This document shows positions 24,615 through 34,498 of a stretch of 64,000 nt of DNA, in pieces. The stretch is from assembly GCF_902497555.1 (NCBI RefSeq), contig NZ_CABVGP010000002.1:1252501-1316500 (forward strand), read 5' to 3'. Each line of letters begins with the position of its first letter. Position 1 is the first letter of the stretch. The notes under the pieces are model-generated. The model saw nothing but the letters and a program-made list of their open reading frames with translations. It ran no database searches and was not told the origin of the DNA. Origin of the DNA: Amycolatopsis camponoti (lineage in GTDB: Bacteria; Actinomycetota; Actinomycetes; Mycobacteriales; Pseudonocardiaceae). Position numbers and translations under genes: made by a program.

Positions 24615-25015
24615 CAACGTCGGCCGACGGCACCGTCATCGAGTTCGACAAGGTCGGCTCCGGCCCACCGCTGCGCACGCAGGAGCTGACCGATCTGCTC
24701 GGCCGCGACGACCGTCGCGGCCGCGACGGCAGCACCGACACCCGCCATGCGCGGTGGAGCGCGAGCTTGAGGACCTGGCCGCCCTGATCGCCGACGCCGG
24801 TGGCGAGGCCCACCTGTTCGGCATGTCGGCCGGCACGGTCCTCGCCTTGGACGCCGCCGCTCGCGCGTCCTGGTCCTCGACGGCGGCGCGAGCCCGGCGT
24901 CGTTCGGCCACGTGGCCCAGGCCGAAGCCTTGCCCAACGCGCGGCGCCGCACGCTGCCCGACCAGGAGCACGCCGTCGCGCCGGACGTCCTGGCTGCCTT
25001 TCTACCTGGACTGAG
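24615..25015 (+). pseudogene. Decayed alpha/beta-hydrolase gene
   Basis: Three fragments of one alpha/beta-hydrolase follow in order but in three frames. TSADGTVIEFDKVGSGPPL is at about 24618-24670. VERELEDLAALIADAGGEAH and then LFGMSAGTVLALDAAAR (nucleophile-elbow region, GxSxG as GMSAG) cover about 24752-24870. VLDGGASPASFGHVAQAEAL with LPNARRRTLPDQEHAV (the His end) covers about 24870-25010. In intact relatives the first two are separated by about 50 residues and the last two by about 100, so two internal stretches are deleted and the frame has shifted at least twice. It cannot make an enzyme. Confidence 0.8.
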
Positions 25016-25036
25016 GGGCGGCGGGTCCCTGCGGCG

Positions 25037-25237
25037 TCACGCGGCGTCCGATGTGGAGAGCGGCCCTTCCGTGGCCGGCCCACGCGCCTCCGGTGCCGGC
25101 GCACGCCCGGCCAGGTACCGCAGCTTGGTCAGGTGCCGCTGGACGAGCCCCGCACGCCGTGCTTCGTCCAGGGCGGTGCGCGTGACGCGGTTGGCTCGCC
25201 GCCGCCGGTGCCGGCCGCCGGGCTCTTCGGTGTGCAC
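25037..25237 (-). CDS. Small arginine-rich protein
   Basis: A 66-residue frame from GTG 25237, preceded by GAAGGAGG ten bases upstream. It begins MHTEEPGGRHRRRRANRVTR and continues DEARRAGLVQRHLTKLRYLA, a basic helix, before a low-complexity tail. No family recognised; nucleic-acid binding is possible from charge alone. The good ribosome binding site is the main support for it being real. It lies next to a hydrolase pseudogene and a tRNA, in a region of decay. Confidence 0.45.
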   Translation of the reverse strand: MHTEEPGGRHRRRRANRVTRTALDEARRAGLVQRHLTKLRYLAGRAPAPEARGPATEGPLSTSDAA

Positions 25238-25578
25238 GGTGGTGTTGCCTCCTTCGTTGTCGGTGCCGGTTCGCTCGATCGGGTGGGCGTGTCGATCGCC
25301 GTCGTACCGAGGGTGTGATCGCTGGGTGTGACGGTTCGGTTGCGGGCAAGCGCAAACAGGGCCCTCGCCGCGCGAGGTAACAAGGTTGTCTCGGACGGTG
25401 CCGTTGGGCCACCTGGCCGCTCGCACGGTGCGACTTACGGACTCGTGCGGCGCGGGGAGCGTGGTCGCGACCGTCCACAGTGGGGGCACGTCGGCGGTGC
25501 CGGGGGAGTGCCCCGATGCGCGGCCGGGCACGTGACCAGGGTGCGTCGTGCGCATGCCGCGCACGACGTCTTCCCTGG

Positions 25579-25655
25579 TGGCGCCCCCGGCAGGACTCGA
25601 ACCTGCGACCTAGAGATTAGAAGGCTCTTGCTCTATCCAGCTGAGCTACGAGGGC
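25579..25655 (-). tRNA. tRNA-Arg (anticodon TCT)
   Basis: The minus strand folds as a complete tRNA with encoded CCA (25579-25581). Acceptor stem GCCCTCG pairs with CGGGGGC, allowing one T-G pair. The D stem is GCTC/GAGC, the anticodon loop is CTTCTAA with TCT at 34-36, and the T arm is GCAGG-TTCGAGT-CCTGC. The last pair of the anticodon stem is a C-T mismatch. TCT reads AGA/AGG, rare codons in this high-GC genome. Confidence 0.95.
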
Positions 25656-25872
25656 CCGCGCCGACGGCTGCTGCCGGTAACCCGGCACTGGCAGCTTAGT
25701 CGTCGCCATCCTCTCGATCGTTCGACACCGGCGAATCGTTTCAGGTCTCGTTCGACGGAATTCGGAAGTTCGGTGGAAGCGCCGTCGTGACCGGGACGGC
25801 GACAGTGGTGCAGACCTCCTCTGTGTCGGGTGTGGTGCTGAGGGTGACCGAACGGGCTTCCCGGCGGGCCGC

Positions 25873-25924
25873 GAACCTGTAATCTGGCGATCAGAAGGCT
25901 CTTGCTGTGTCCAGCCAGACCACG
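25873..25924 (-). pseudogene. Decayed tRNA-Arg copy
   Basis: These 52 bases align without gaps to 25599-25650 of the intact tRNA-Arg, with 39 identities and 13 differences, 11 of them transitions. The segment AGAAGGCTCTTGCT around the anticodon is unchanged, but the D arm no longer pairs, and no acceptor or T stem can be formed. It is a dead duplicate of the tRNA or a trace of an integration site. Confidence 0.8.
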
Positions 25925-26279
25925 CTCGCCCGCACCAACCCGCGGCCGGGCAGGCAGCGCCGCGAGCGTCCGCACGCCGCTGCCTGACGGCCGCGGCGGG
26001 CGGCGCGGTGGTCGCCTCACCTGCGGGGGTGAGGTCTTGGGGACGCCCTGTCGATGGTTTGGTCGCTTGTTGACGACCTTGGGTCGGTTTCGTGGGTGAT
26101 CTGGTCGATTTGTCCGAATAGTGGTGGACGGGTTGTCGTCGGTGGCGGCGCCGCGGTGCGTTGTGGTGGCTGGCGTCGTGACGCCGGTCGCGCGTTGGTG
26201 CTCGCCGGGGGGTGGGTGGTGGTCGACAAGCGGCCGCGGCTGATGTGGCGGTTGCGGTGTGGGCCGCCCAGGCAGGCCG
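25925..26279. other. Non-coding stretch with no recognisable gene
   Basis: Apart from a nine-bp inverted repeat (25951-25959 with 25978-25986), I see nothing interpretable. From about 26040 to 26230 the plus strand is T/G-rich and less GC-rich than the genes around it. Open frames here have proline/arginine- or tryptophan-rich translations with no conserved features. Confidence 0.5.
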
Positions 26280-26640
26280 AGAAGCCCAGCTGAGCGGCTT
26301 CCAGGCCGACTGAGGCCAACCCGGCCGGGGGCAAGGCCCGCGAAGGCCAACCCAGGCCCGCTAGGCCTGCCAGGCCCGCGAAGGTCAACCCAGGTCGGCT
26401 ACGGCTAACCCGGGCTCGCCGGGCCCGCCAAGACCGATCCGTGGCCGCAGGCTGGTTAAGGCCGCCAAGGCTGACCAAGGTCCGCTGTAGCCGACCCTGG
26501 CCTGCCGCTGCCGACGAGGGCTGGCAAGGCGGACCCAGGCCCGCCGAAGCCAAATACGGCCCACGGAGGCCCACGGAGGCTCGCCAGGGCCAACCAGGGC
26601 CAACCAAGGCCAATCAAGGCACCGAGGCCCGGCCCGCCCG
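26280..26640. repeat. Degenerate GGCC/CCAA-rich repeat region
   Basis: About 360 bases made of imperfect short units close to AGGCCAACC and AGGCCCGC, for example CCAGGGCCAACCAGGGCCAA near 26590. Spacing is irregular, around 9-11 bases. No frame on either strand gives a convincing protein. It looks like slipped-strand expansion of a short motif in non-coding DNA. Confidence 0.7.
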
Positions 26641-26718
26641 GAACCGCCAGAGGCCGTCGCCGGAGTCGCCTACGCCGGCCGCCTGGCTGGCGGCCGCCGC
26701 CGGATCTGGTGTGGGAAG

Positions 26719-26784
26719 CCCGTGGGCGCGCCCCGCCGCTGGGGCGCGCCCACGGGGTGGGGCCGCTGTCGGGGGAGCGGCCCC
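26719..26784 (-). terminator. Two tandem hairpins downstream of the I36 gene
   Basis: A perfect 16-bp stem (26719-26734 with 26741-26756, six-base loop) is followed by a nine-bp stem GGGGCCGCT/AGCGGCCCC (26759-26767 with 26776-26784). They lie 76-141 bases beyond the minus-strand stop at 26860. Confidence 0.65.
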
Positions 26785-26859
26785 GGTCGGGTCCGGCCGC
26801 CGCCGCGAGCCGGCTCTCCCCCCTGGGAGCGGGCGGCGGTGCGGGCCCGGGTCAGGGCG

Positions 26860-27243
26860 TCACTCCCAGATCTGGATCCCGCGGACCAGGAACCGCGCGT
26901 CCGGCACGTACGTGCCACCACCCGGGTAGGTGACGAAATCTCCCTCGGTCGAGCATTCCTCGCTCTGGTACACCGTGACGTCCCGCGTAAGCAGATTCGC
27001 GAATGACGATCCGGAGAATCCCTCGGGCAGGGGAATGCATTCCCCGGGATTCGCGGTGCGGAGGTCGAACCGCTGGATCTCGCCGCCGTAGTCGCCCGCC
27101 GACCACAGGCAGAATTCGCCCTTCTGGCACCCCGGTTCCTCCTGTGCGGAAGCGGCCTGAGCGGTGCCGACGCTGGTCAGCAGACCCAGCGCGGCCAGGA
27201 TCAGCAGGTGCGGCAGGCGGGCGCGGAGACGGCGTGAAGACAT
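26860..27243 (-). CDS. Secreted peptidase-inhibitor I36-family protein
   Basis: A 127-residue secreted protein. A Sec signal peptide (RLPHLLILAALGLLTSVGTAQA) ends near residue 30. The mature part has the gamma-crystallin-like pattern of the I36 family (Streptomyces metalloproteinase inhibitor type): CQKGEFCLWSAGDYGGEIQRF, LPEGFSGSSFANLLTRDVTVY, then CSTEGDFVTYPGGGTYVP. Four cysteines remain after cleavage (GCQ, FCL, ECI, ECS), enough for two disulfides. AGGGG lies ten bases before the ATG. True inhibition of a protease is not established for most family members. Confidence 0.85.
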   Translation of the reverse strand: MSSRRLRARLPHLLILAALGLLTSVGTAQAASAQEEPGCQKGEFCLWSAGDYGGEIQRFDLRTANPGECIPLPEGFSGSSFANLLTRDVTVYQSEECSTEGDFVTYPGGGTYVPDARFLVRGIQIWE

Positions 27244-27338
27244 CGTGGATTTCCCCTCTGGAATCGCGGCTTCGCGGGCCGCGGTGAACTGGTGATTCCA
27301 GATTGGCGGGCGGGGGAAGATTTGTCAGCCCGCGATTT

Positions 27339-27387
27339 CGGATCTGTGGACAGGTGGCCGGGCGGGAACCGGTTGTCCACAGATCCG
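27339..27387. promoter_or_regulatory. 14-bp inverted repeat carrying two DnaA-box-like sequences
   Basis: CGGATCTGTGGACA (27339-27352) and TGTCCACAGATCCG (27374-27387) are perfect complements with 21 bases between. The right arm contains TTGTCCACA, the actinomycete DnaA-box consensus; the left arm contains CTGTCCACA in the opposite direction. It lies between the divergent I36 and MFS genes, so it could be a dimeric operator or a DnaA-controlled site. Confidence 0.5.
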
Positions 27388-27455
27388 CGAACGGTCTTGT
27401 GGGGGCGCGGAGGAGGTGCTAGCCCGGCCGTGAGCACTTCCGTCAAGCTGGCTCC

Positions 27456-28634
27456 ATGGACAGGGCGCGGGTTGCGGTGTTCGTCGTCTTCGCGGTCAAC
27501 GGCCTCGCGCTGGGCTCCTGGGCCTCGCGCACGCCCGCGCTGGCGGCGCAGGTGCACGCCTCGCCCGGGGTCTTCGGCCTGGCGTTGCTCGGCGCCAGTG
27601 CCGGGATGCTCGCCGCCGCGTCGGTGGCCGGCCGGATCATCGAACGGGCCGGCGCTCGCGTGGTCGTCGCCGGCAGCACCGGGTGCGCGGCCGGCTCGAT
27701 GGTGCTGGTCGGCTTCGCGCCGGCCGTGCCGCTGCTGGCCGGTGCCCTGCTCCTGATCGGCATGAGCGTCGGGATGCTCGACGTCGCGATGAACGTCGCC
27801 GCCGTGGCTGTCGAACGACGGATCCGCCGGCCGATCATGCCGGAGTTCCACGCGGGGTTCAGCGTCGGCGCCCTCGCCGGAGCGCTGGCCGCGAGCCTCG
27901 CCGCCGGCCACGGCTGGTCCCCGGGGCGCCACCTGACCGTGGCCGCCGTCGTCGCCGTCGCGGCGCTGCTCCCCGTCATCCGCGCGGTGCCGGGCAGCCG
28001 GCCCGAACCCACCGAAGAAGCAGCGCCGGGCCGGGCGCCGATCCGCCGTCCGGTGCTGTGGCTGCTCGCCGCGGTCGCGCTCTGTTCGGCCATCGCGGAG
28101 GGCGCGTCCTCGGACTGGTCCGCCTTGCTGATGACGGCCGAACGCGGTGTCGGCCAAGGCGCCGCGGCCCTCGCGTTCGCCGGCTTCCAGCTGGTCATGG
28201 TGCTGACCCGGCTCGCCGGCTCCCGGGCGCAACGCCGGTTCGGCCCCACCCGCTGCCTGGCCGCGGGTTCGGTGCTGGCCGCCGCCGGGCTGCTCGCCGC
28301 GGCCACGATCCCGGTCGCCGCCGCCGGATACCTCGGCTTCGCGCTGGCCGGCGCGGGCCTGGCCGCGTCGTTCCCGCTCGCACTGAGCCTGGCCGGCGAC
28401 GCCGGGAAACGCGGGGACGGCACCGGCGGCGAGCGCGAGATCGGCTTCGTCACCGCCATCGCCTACACCGGGTTCCTCGGCGGGCCGCCGATCGTCGGCG
28501 GCATCGCCCAGGTGACGGACTACGGCGTCGCGTTCGGGTTCGTCGGGCTGGTCGCCGCGCTGATCCTGCCCGCCGCCCTCGGTGCCCGGCGGGCGCGGCA
28601 GCGGGAGGCGGCCGCGCTGACAGCCGAATCGTGA
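27456..28634 (+). CDS. MFS transporter (YbjJ-like)
   Basis: A 392-residue, about 12-helix transporter. It starts RVAVFVVFAVNGLALGSWASRTPA, and the conserved EFHAGFSVGALAGAL loop is characteristic of YbjJ-like MFS proteins (fucose-permease-like group). The ATG at 27456 has no obvious ribosome binding site. It ends in a basic cytoplasmic tail (GARRARQREAA). Substrate unknown. A weak hairpin follows at 28642-28662. Confidence 0.85.
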   Translation: MDRARVAVFVVFAVNGLALGSWASRTPALAAQVHASPGVFGLALLGASAGMLAAASVAGRIIERAGARVVVAGSTGCAAGSMVLVGFAPAVPLLAGALLLIGMSVGMLDVAMNVAAVAVERRIRRPIMPEFHAGFSVGALAGALAASLAAGHGWSPGRHLTVAAVVAVAALLPVIRAVPGSRPEPTEEAAPGRAPIRRPVLWLLAAVALCSAIAEGASSDWSALLMTAERGVGQGAAALAFAGFQLVMVLTRLAGSRAQRRFGPTRCLAAGSVLAAAGLLAAATIPVAAAGYLGFALAGAGLAASFPLALSLAGDAGKRGDGTGGEREIGFVTAIAYTGFLGGPPIVGGIAQVTDYGVAFGFVGLVAALILPAALGARRARQREAAALTAES

Positions 28635-28641
28635 CAAAAAG

Positions 28642-28662
28642 CCGGGAGCCGCCCGCTCCCGG
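28642..28662 (+). terminator. Weak hairpin after the YbjJ-like gene
   Basis: Eight-bp stem CCGGGAGC/GCTCCCGG with a five-base loop, seven bases after the stop. No T tract. Confidence 0.45.
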
Positions 28663-28704
28663 GTCGCGTCTCTTCCCCGTACGGCCCCTATCGCCGAAGC
28701 CCCG

Positions 28705-28734
28705 TTGACAGTGCGGAACCAAGCGGGGCAAGCT
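28705..28734 (+). promoter_or_regulatory. Possible promoter of the histidine kinase gene
   Basis: A perfect TTGACA (28705-28710) is followed 18 bases later by CAAGCT (28729-28734), a poor -10. An AT-rich stretch (28748-28765) that is unusual for this genome follows. Only the -35 is convincing. Confidence 0.3.
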
Positions 28735-28822
28735 GAGCGCGTCGTAAGCTGAAATGAATTTATCGACGTTACAAGTTCAGGTGGGCTGGTCAGGGTAGGG
28801 GCCTTGACCCGGGGAGGACGTC

Positions 28823-29983
28823 GTGAGGGTTGTGCTGCTCGGCGGCGCGGGGGCGCTCGCCGGCGGAGCCGGGCTCCCGCTCGTGCAGGGCGCGGTGCCG
28901 AGGCTCGTGCTCGTGCCGGTCGCGTTCCGGCTCGCGCTGTTCCTGCAAGCGATCTGGGCCGGCGCCCCGCTGGGCGCGCCGGTGCTCGGCCTGGCCATCG
29001 TGCTCTACCTCGTGCCGAACCTGGCCGAGGTGGCCTGGGTCTTCCACCGCAGCACCGGCATCCGGCCGGTGCTCGCCGCCGACACCGCGTACACGCTCGT
29101 CACGAGCTTCGCCGCGGCCATGTTCGCTCCGGGTCTGCTCGCCCTGACCTGGCCGAACATCATGGGCACGGTCATGGTCTGGACGTTGCTGCGCGGCGCT
29201 CCGGCCGGCGCGATCGCGATCACCGGGGCCGTGCTCCTGCGCTACGGCATGGCCGTGGTGTCCGGCACGTCGGCGCCCGCGACGTGGATCGTGCTGGCCC
29301 TGGTCGCGGCCGCCGCGACGGCGCTGGCGATCGTGATGCTCGTCGCCGGCGCGATGCGGTTCGCGCACCGGCTGGGGGAGCAGCGCGGCCGCGCCGCCGA
29401 GCGGGAGCGGCACCGGCGCGACCTGCACGACACGGTCCTGCAGGTGATGGAGTCGCTCGCGCTGCCGGCGCCCCGGGACGGCCTCGACCCGGTGGGCAGC
29501 CTCGACCAGGTCCGCCGCATCGCCCGAGCGCACGCCCTGCGCCTGCGGCTGAGCCTCGACGGCGACGCGCCCGCGGAGCCGGGCGGCCTCGAGCACCGGC
29601 TCGGTGCGCTGGCGGTCGAGATGACGGCGGAGGGCCTGCGCGTCGACCTCGTCACGCTCGCGAAGCCCGCTGAAGTCCCCGAGAGCGTCGTCAATTCCCT
29701 GCACGACGCAGCGCGCGAAGCGCTGCGAAACACGTTGAAGCACGCGAAGACGGGCAAAGCCGTCATGTGCCTCGAAGAGCATGACGGCGTCGTGACGGTG
29801 TCCGTGCGCGACCACGGGACCGGCTTCGACATCGGCGCGCACCCCGCCGGGTTCGGCATCGAGAACTCGATCCACGCCCGGCTGGCCGAGATCGGCGGCG
29901 CCGCGCGCATCGACTCGGCGCCCGGCCAGGGCACCCGCGTCGTCCTGACCGCCCCGCTAGAGCTGGGTTTCCCCGTCGGGTGA
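28823..29983 (+). CDS. Membrane sensor histidine kinase, NarL-type (HisKA_3)
   Basis: A 386-residue protein with an N-terminal half of five or six membrane helices (residues 10-185), then RERHRRDLHDTVLQVMESL with the phospho-His of the HisKA_3 family near residue 206. The ATPase domain follows with DAAREALRNTLKHAK (N box), VRDHGTGFD (G1) and GQGTRVVLTAPL (G2). GGGGAGGACGTC precedes the GTG start. No response-regulator gene is present on either side, so it is an orphan here. Its 3' end overlaps the convergent phosphatase gene by 27 bases. Confidence 0.9.
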   Translation: MRVVLLGGAGALAGGAGLPLVQGAVPRLVLVPVAFRLALFLQAIWAGAPLGAPVLGLAIVLYLVPNLAEVAWVFHRSTGIRPVLAADTAYTLVTSFAAAMFAPGLLALTWPNIMGTVMVWTLLRGAPAGAIAITGAVLLRYGMAVVSGTSAPATWIVLALVAAAATALAIVMLVAGAMRFAHRLGEQRGRAAERERHRRDLHDTVLQVMESLALPAPRDGLDPVGSLDQVRRIARAHALRLRLSLDGDAPAEPGGLEHRLGALAVEMTAEGLRVDLVTLAKPAEVPESVVNSLHDAAREALRNTLKHAKTGKAVMCLEEHDGVVTVSVRDHGTGFDIGAHPAGFGIENSIHARLAEIGGAARIDSAPGQGTRVVLTAPLELGFPVG

Positions 29984-30595
29984 GTCCCGCCACTGCGCGA
30001 ACGGCCGGTCCAGCGCCCACTTGCCGTCGTGCTCTTCGAGGACGCGGTATTCGCAGGTCTCCGGGTTGGTCAGCGACTCGAACAGCTCGATGCTCCAGCC
30101 GAAGAGCCGGCGGCACAGCAGCCGCACGGTGAGCCCGTGCGACACGATCAGGACCGTCTCGGGGTGACTTTCGTCGCGCAGGCGCAGGTCCGAGAGGAAC
30201 GCGGCGACCCGGTCGTCGACGTCCGCGCCCGACTCGCCGAAGGGCAGCCGGTAGAAGAAGTGCCCGAACTCGTTGCGCCGCGCCTTCTGGATCTCCTGGC
30301 CGGCGGGGTCCTGGAGGTTGCCCCAGTCCTGCTCGCGCAGCCGCGGCTCCTGCAGCACCCGTTCGCACGACGCCTCGATGTCCAGCAGCCGCAACGTTTC
30401 CCGCGTGCGCAGGTACGGGCTGACGTAGACGGCGGGCCGCTCGCCGTCGAGCAGCCGGGCGATCTCCGGCCCGGCCGCAAGCGCTTCCCGCTCGCCCTTC
30501 GCCGTCAGCGGCAGGGCGTGGTCGGGGATCCGCGTGTAGGCGAGCTCGTCGACGTTGCCGAGCGACTCGGCGTGCCGCAGCAGGATCATCTTCAC
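29957..30595 (-). CDS. Histidine phosphatase (phosphoglycerate-mutase-like)
   Basis: A 212-residue protein. The catalytic motif ILLRHAESLGN (RHxE form) is at residues 4-14, VSPYLRTRETL near 58, and VLIVSHGLTVRLLCRRL near 150 supplies the second His. This branch 2-like histidine phosphatase could act on phospho-sugars or small phosphates; the substrate is unknown. The start is GTG 30595 after AGGA, with an ATG two codons later as alternative. It converges on, and overlaps, the histidine kinase gene. Confidence 0.9.
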   Translation of the reverse strand: MKMILLRHAESLGNVDELAYTRIPDHALPLTAKGEREALAAGPEIARLLDGERPAVYVSPYLRTRETLRLLDIEASCERVLQEPRLREQDWGNLQDPAGQEIQKARRNEFGHFFYRLPFGESGADVDDRVAAFLSDLRLRDESHPETVLIVSHGLTVRLLCRRLFGWSIELFESLTNPETCEYRVLEEHDGKWALDRPFAQWRDSPDGETQL

Positions 30596-30638
30596 GGTCC
30601 CATCCTGCCCGTCACACGGGCGTGACCGGGGCTGGGCA

Positions 30639-30644
30639 TACCCT
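30639..30644 (+). promoter_or_regulatory. -10 element TACCCT for a leaderless transcript
   Basis: TACCCT ends exactly seven bases before the GTG at 30652 and there is no Shine-Dalgarno sequence, the arrangement seen for leaderless mRNAs in actinobacteria. Confidence 0.5.
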
Positions 30645-30651
30645 CTGGGGC

Positions 30652-32670
30652 GTGTCCAGCGAGCCCGTGACGAAATCCGACGCTCCCGCGCAGCGCCGGG
30701 CCAGTGTGCTGCCCCTGATCTCGGTCGGCGTGCTGCTGGCCGCGGTCGTCGCGATCGGGTTGATCGCGCTCACCGGCGGGGCCGGCTACGTCATCGCCGG
30801 CCTGCCCGATCCGGGGCTGGTCACCAAGTACGGCATCACGGTCATGCGCGTGCTGTCCGAAGCCGCGTCGGTGATCTGCGTCGGGTCGCTGCTGCTGGCC
30901 GCGTTCCTGGTGCCGCCGCAGAAGTCGGGCACGCTCGGCCCGGAGGGCTACGGCGCCCTGCGCGCGGCCGGGATCGCCGCCTGGGTGTGGTTCGGCGCGG
31001 CCCTGCTCTCGGTCGCCTTCACCGCCGCCGACACCGCGGGGAAGCCGTTCGGCGAGGTACTGGACCCGCAGACGCTGCTCGACCTCGTCGGCGCCATCGA
31101 GCAGCCGAAGGCGTGGTTGTGGACCGCGCTGATCGCGATCCTCGTCGCGCTCGGCTGCCGGCTCGCGCTGTCGTGGGGCTGGACGGCGGTGCTGTTCTTC
31201 CTGGCCGTCGGCGGGCTGGTCCCGGTCGCGGTCACCGGGCACTCGGCCAGCGGCGGCTCGCACGACGTCGCCACCAACAGCCTGCTGTTCCACCTCGTCG
31301 CCGCGTCCCTCTGGGTCGGCGGGCTGGTCGCGCTCCTGGCGCTGGGCTACCGGCGCGGGAACCACCTGAGCCTGGCCGCGCAGCGGTTCTCGCGGCTGGC
31401 GCTGGTCTGCTGGATCGTGATGGCGATCTCCGGCGTGGTCAACGCGCTGGTCCGGATCGGCCTGAACGATCTCTTCACCACCGACTACGGCCTCCTGGTC
31501 GTCGCCAAGACGGTCGCGCTGCTGCTGCTCGGCGTGTTCGGCCACCAGCAACGCCGGAAGGGCGTCGCGGACCTCGTCGACGGCAAGGGCGGCGGCCAGC
31601 TGATGCGGCTGGCCGCGGTCGAGATCCTGATCATGTTCGTCACGATCGGGATCGCGTCCGGCCTGGCCAGGACGCCGCCACCGGCGGACGCGGTCACCCA
31701 GCCGTCCACCACCGAGCTGCTGATCGGCTACAACCTCGACGGCGCGCCGACGGTGTGGCGGCTGCTCTTCGACACCCGCTTCGACCTGGTCTACGGCACC
31801 CTCGCGCTCGTCCTGGGCGCGCTGTACCTCGCCGGGGTGCAGCGGCTGCTGCGCCGCGGCGACTCGTGGCCGGTCGGCCGCACGGTCTCCTGGATCGTCG
31901 GCTGCGTGGTGCTGCTGATCGCGACGTCGTCCGGCATCGGCCGCTACGCCCCCGCGATGTTCAGCGTCCACATGGGCAACCACATGCTGCTGTCGATGGT
32001 GGCGCCGGTGCTGTTCGTGCTCGGCGGACCGGTGACGCTCGCGCTGCGCGCCCTGCCGGCCGCGGGCAAGGACGACCCGCCGGGACCGCGGGAATGGCTC
32101 GTCGCCTTCGTGCACTCCCCGGTGTCGCGGTTCCTGACCCACCCGGTGGTCGCGCTGCTGCTGTTCGTCGGCTCGTTCTACGCGCTCTACTTCTCCGGCA
32201 TCTTCGACAACGCGCTGAACTACCACTGGGCGCACCTGGTGATGAACGCGCACTTCCTGCTCGCCGGCTACGTCTTCTACTGGCCGGTGATCGGCGTCGA
32301 CCCGGCGCCGCGGCGGATCCCGTACCTGGGCCGGCTCGGCATGATGTTCGCCGCGATGCCGTTCCACGCGTTCTTCGGCGTGATCCTGATGAGCACGCAG
32401 ACCGTGATCGGGCGGGCGTTCTACAGCCAGCTGCACCTGCCGTGGGTGTCCGACCTGCTCACCGACCAGCGGCTCGGCGGCGGCATCGCCTGGGCGTCCG
32501 GCGAGCTCCCGGTGCTGCTCGTGCTGATCGCGCTGCTGGTGCAGTGGTCGCGCCAGGACGAGCGCGAGGCGAAGCGGCGGGACCGGCGCGAAGCGGCGAC
32601 CGGCGACGAAGAGCTGAACGCCTACAACGCGATGCTGAAGAACATGGCCGAGGGGAAGCGCGCCGAATAG
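30652..32670 (+). CDS. CopD/CtaG (caa3-type) copper-handling membrane protein
   Basis: A 672-residue membrane protein in two parts. Residues 30-330 match the copper-resistance CopD domain (VTGHSASGGSHDVATNSLLFHLVAASLWVGG). Residues 370-640 match the cytochrome-c-oxidase assembly CtaG domain (FSVHMGNHMLLSMVAPVLFVLGGP, NYHWAHLVMNAHFLLAGYVFYWPVIGVDPAPR), with the conserved His pairs for copper. The same fusion occurs in other actinobacteria, such as Rv0102. It likely delivers copper to respiratory oxidase. The gene seems leaderless. Confidence 0.9.
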   Translation: MSSEPVTKSDAPAQRRASVLPLISVGVLLAAVVAIGLIALTGGAGYVIAGLPDPGLVTKYGITVMRVLSEAASVICVGSLLLAAFLVPPQKSGTLGPEGYGALRAAGIAAWVWFGAALLSVAFTAADTAGKPFGEVLDPQTLLDLVGAIEQPKAWLWTALIAILVALGCRLALSWGWTAVLFFLAVGGLVPVAVTGHSASGGSHDVATNSLLFHLVAASLWVGGLVALLALGYRRGNHLSLAAQRFSRLALVCWIVMAISGVVNALVRIGLNDLFTTDYGLLVVAKTVALLLLGVFGHQQRRKGVADLVDGKGGGQLMRLAAVEILIMFVTIGIASGLARTPPPADAVTQPSTTELLIGYNLDGAPTVWRLLFDTRFDLVYGTLALVLGALYLAGVQRLLRRGDSWPVGRTVSWIVGCVVLLIATSSGIGRYAPAMFSVHMGNHMLLSMVAPVLFVLGGPVTLALRALPAAGKDDPPGPREWLVAFVHSPVSRFLTHPVVALLLFVGSFYALYFSGIFDNALNYHWAHLVMNAHFLLAGYVFYWPVIGVDPAPRRIPYLGRLGMMFAAMPFHAFFGVILMSTQTVIGRAFYSQLHLPWVSDLLTDQRLGGGIAWASGELPVLLVLIALLVQWSRQDEREAKRRDRREAATGDEELNAYNAMLKNMAEGKRAE

Positions 32671-32792
32671 TCTCGACTTCCGGTTGAGGGTGAGACCGTC
32701 CCGGAGCCGGCCGAAACGACGGTTTCGGTGATCCCGGGCTGACTTTCGGTAGTCCGACGGTGACCGGCGTCGGGTCGCGATCAGGTGCGCTC

Positions 32793-32798
32793 TACGAT
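32793..32798 (+). promoter_or_regulatory. -10 element TACGAT of leaderless ettA
   Basis: TACGAT ends seven bases before the ettA ATG at 32806 (TACGATCGTCGGTATG). No ribosome binding site lies between, so the mRNA probably starts at the ATG. Confidence 0.65.
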
Positions 32799-32805
32799 CG
32801 TCGGT

Positions 32806-34482
<1,677 letters not shown>

Positions 34483-34498
34483 GGGGGCGGGTTTCCCC

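Noticed and set aside
26017..26613. Minus-strand frame through the GGCC repeat block
   Set aside because: Translation is a degenerate Ala/Gly/Leu/Trp repeat without a ribosome binding site or conserved feature.
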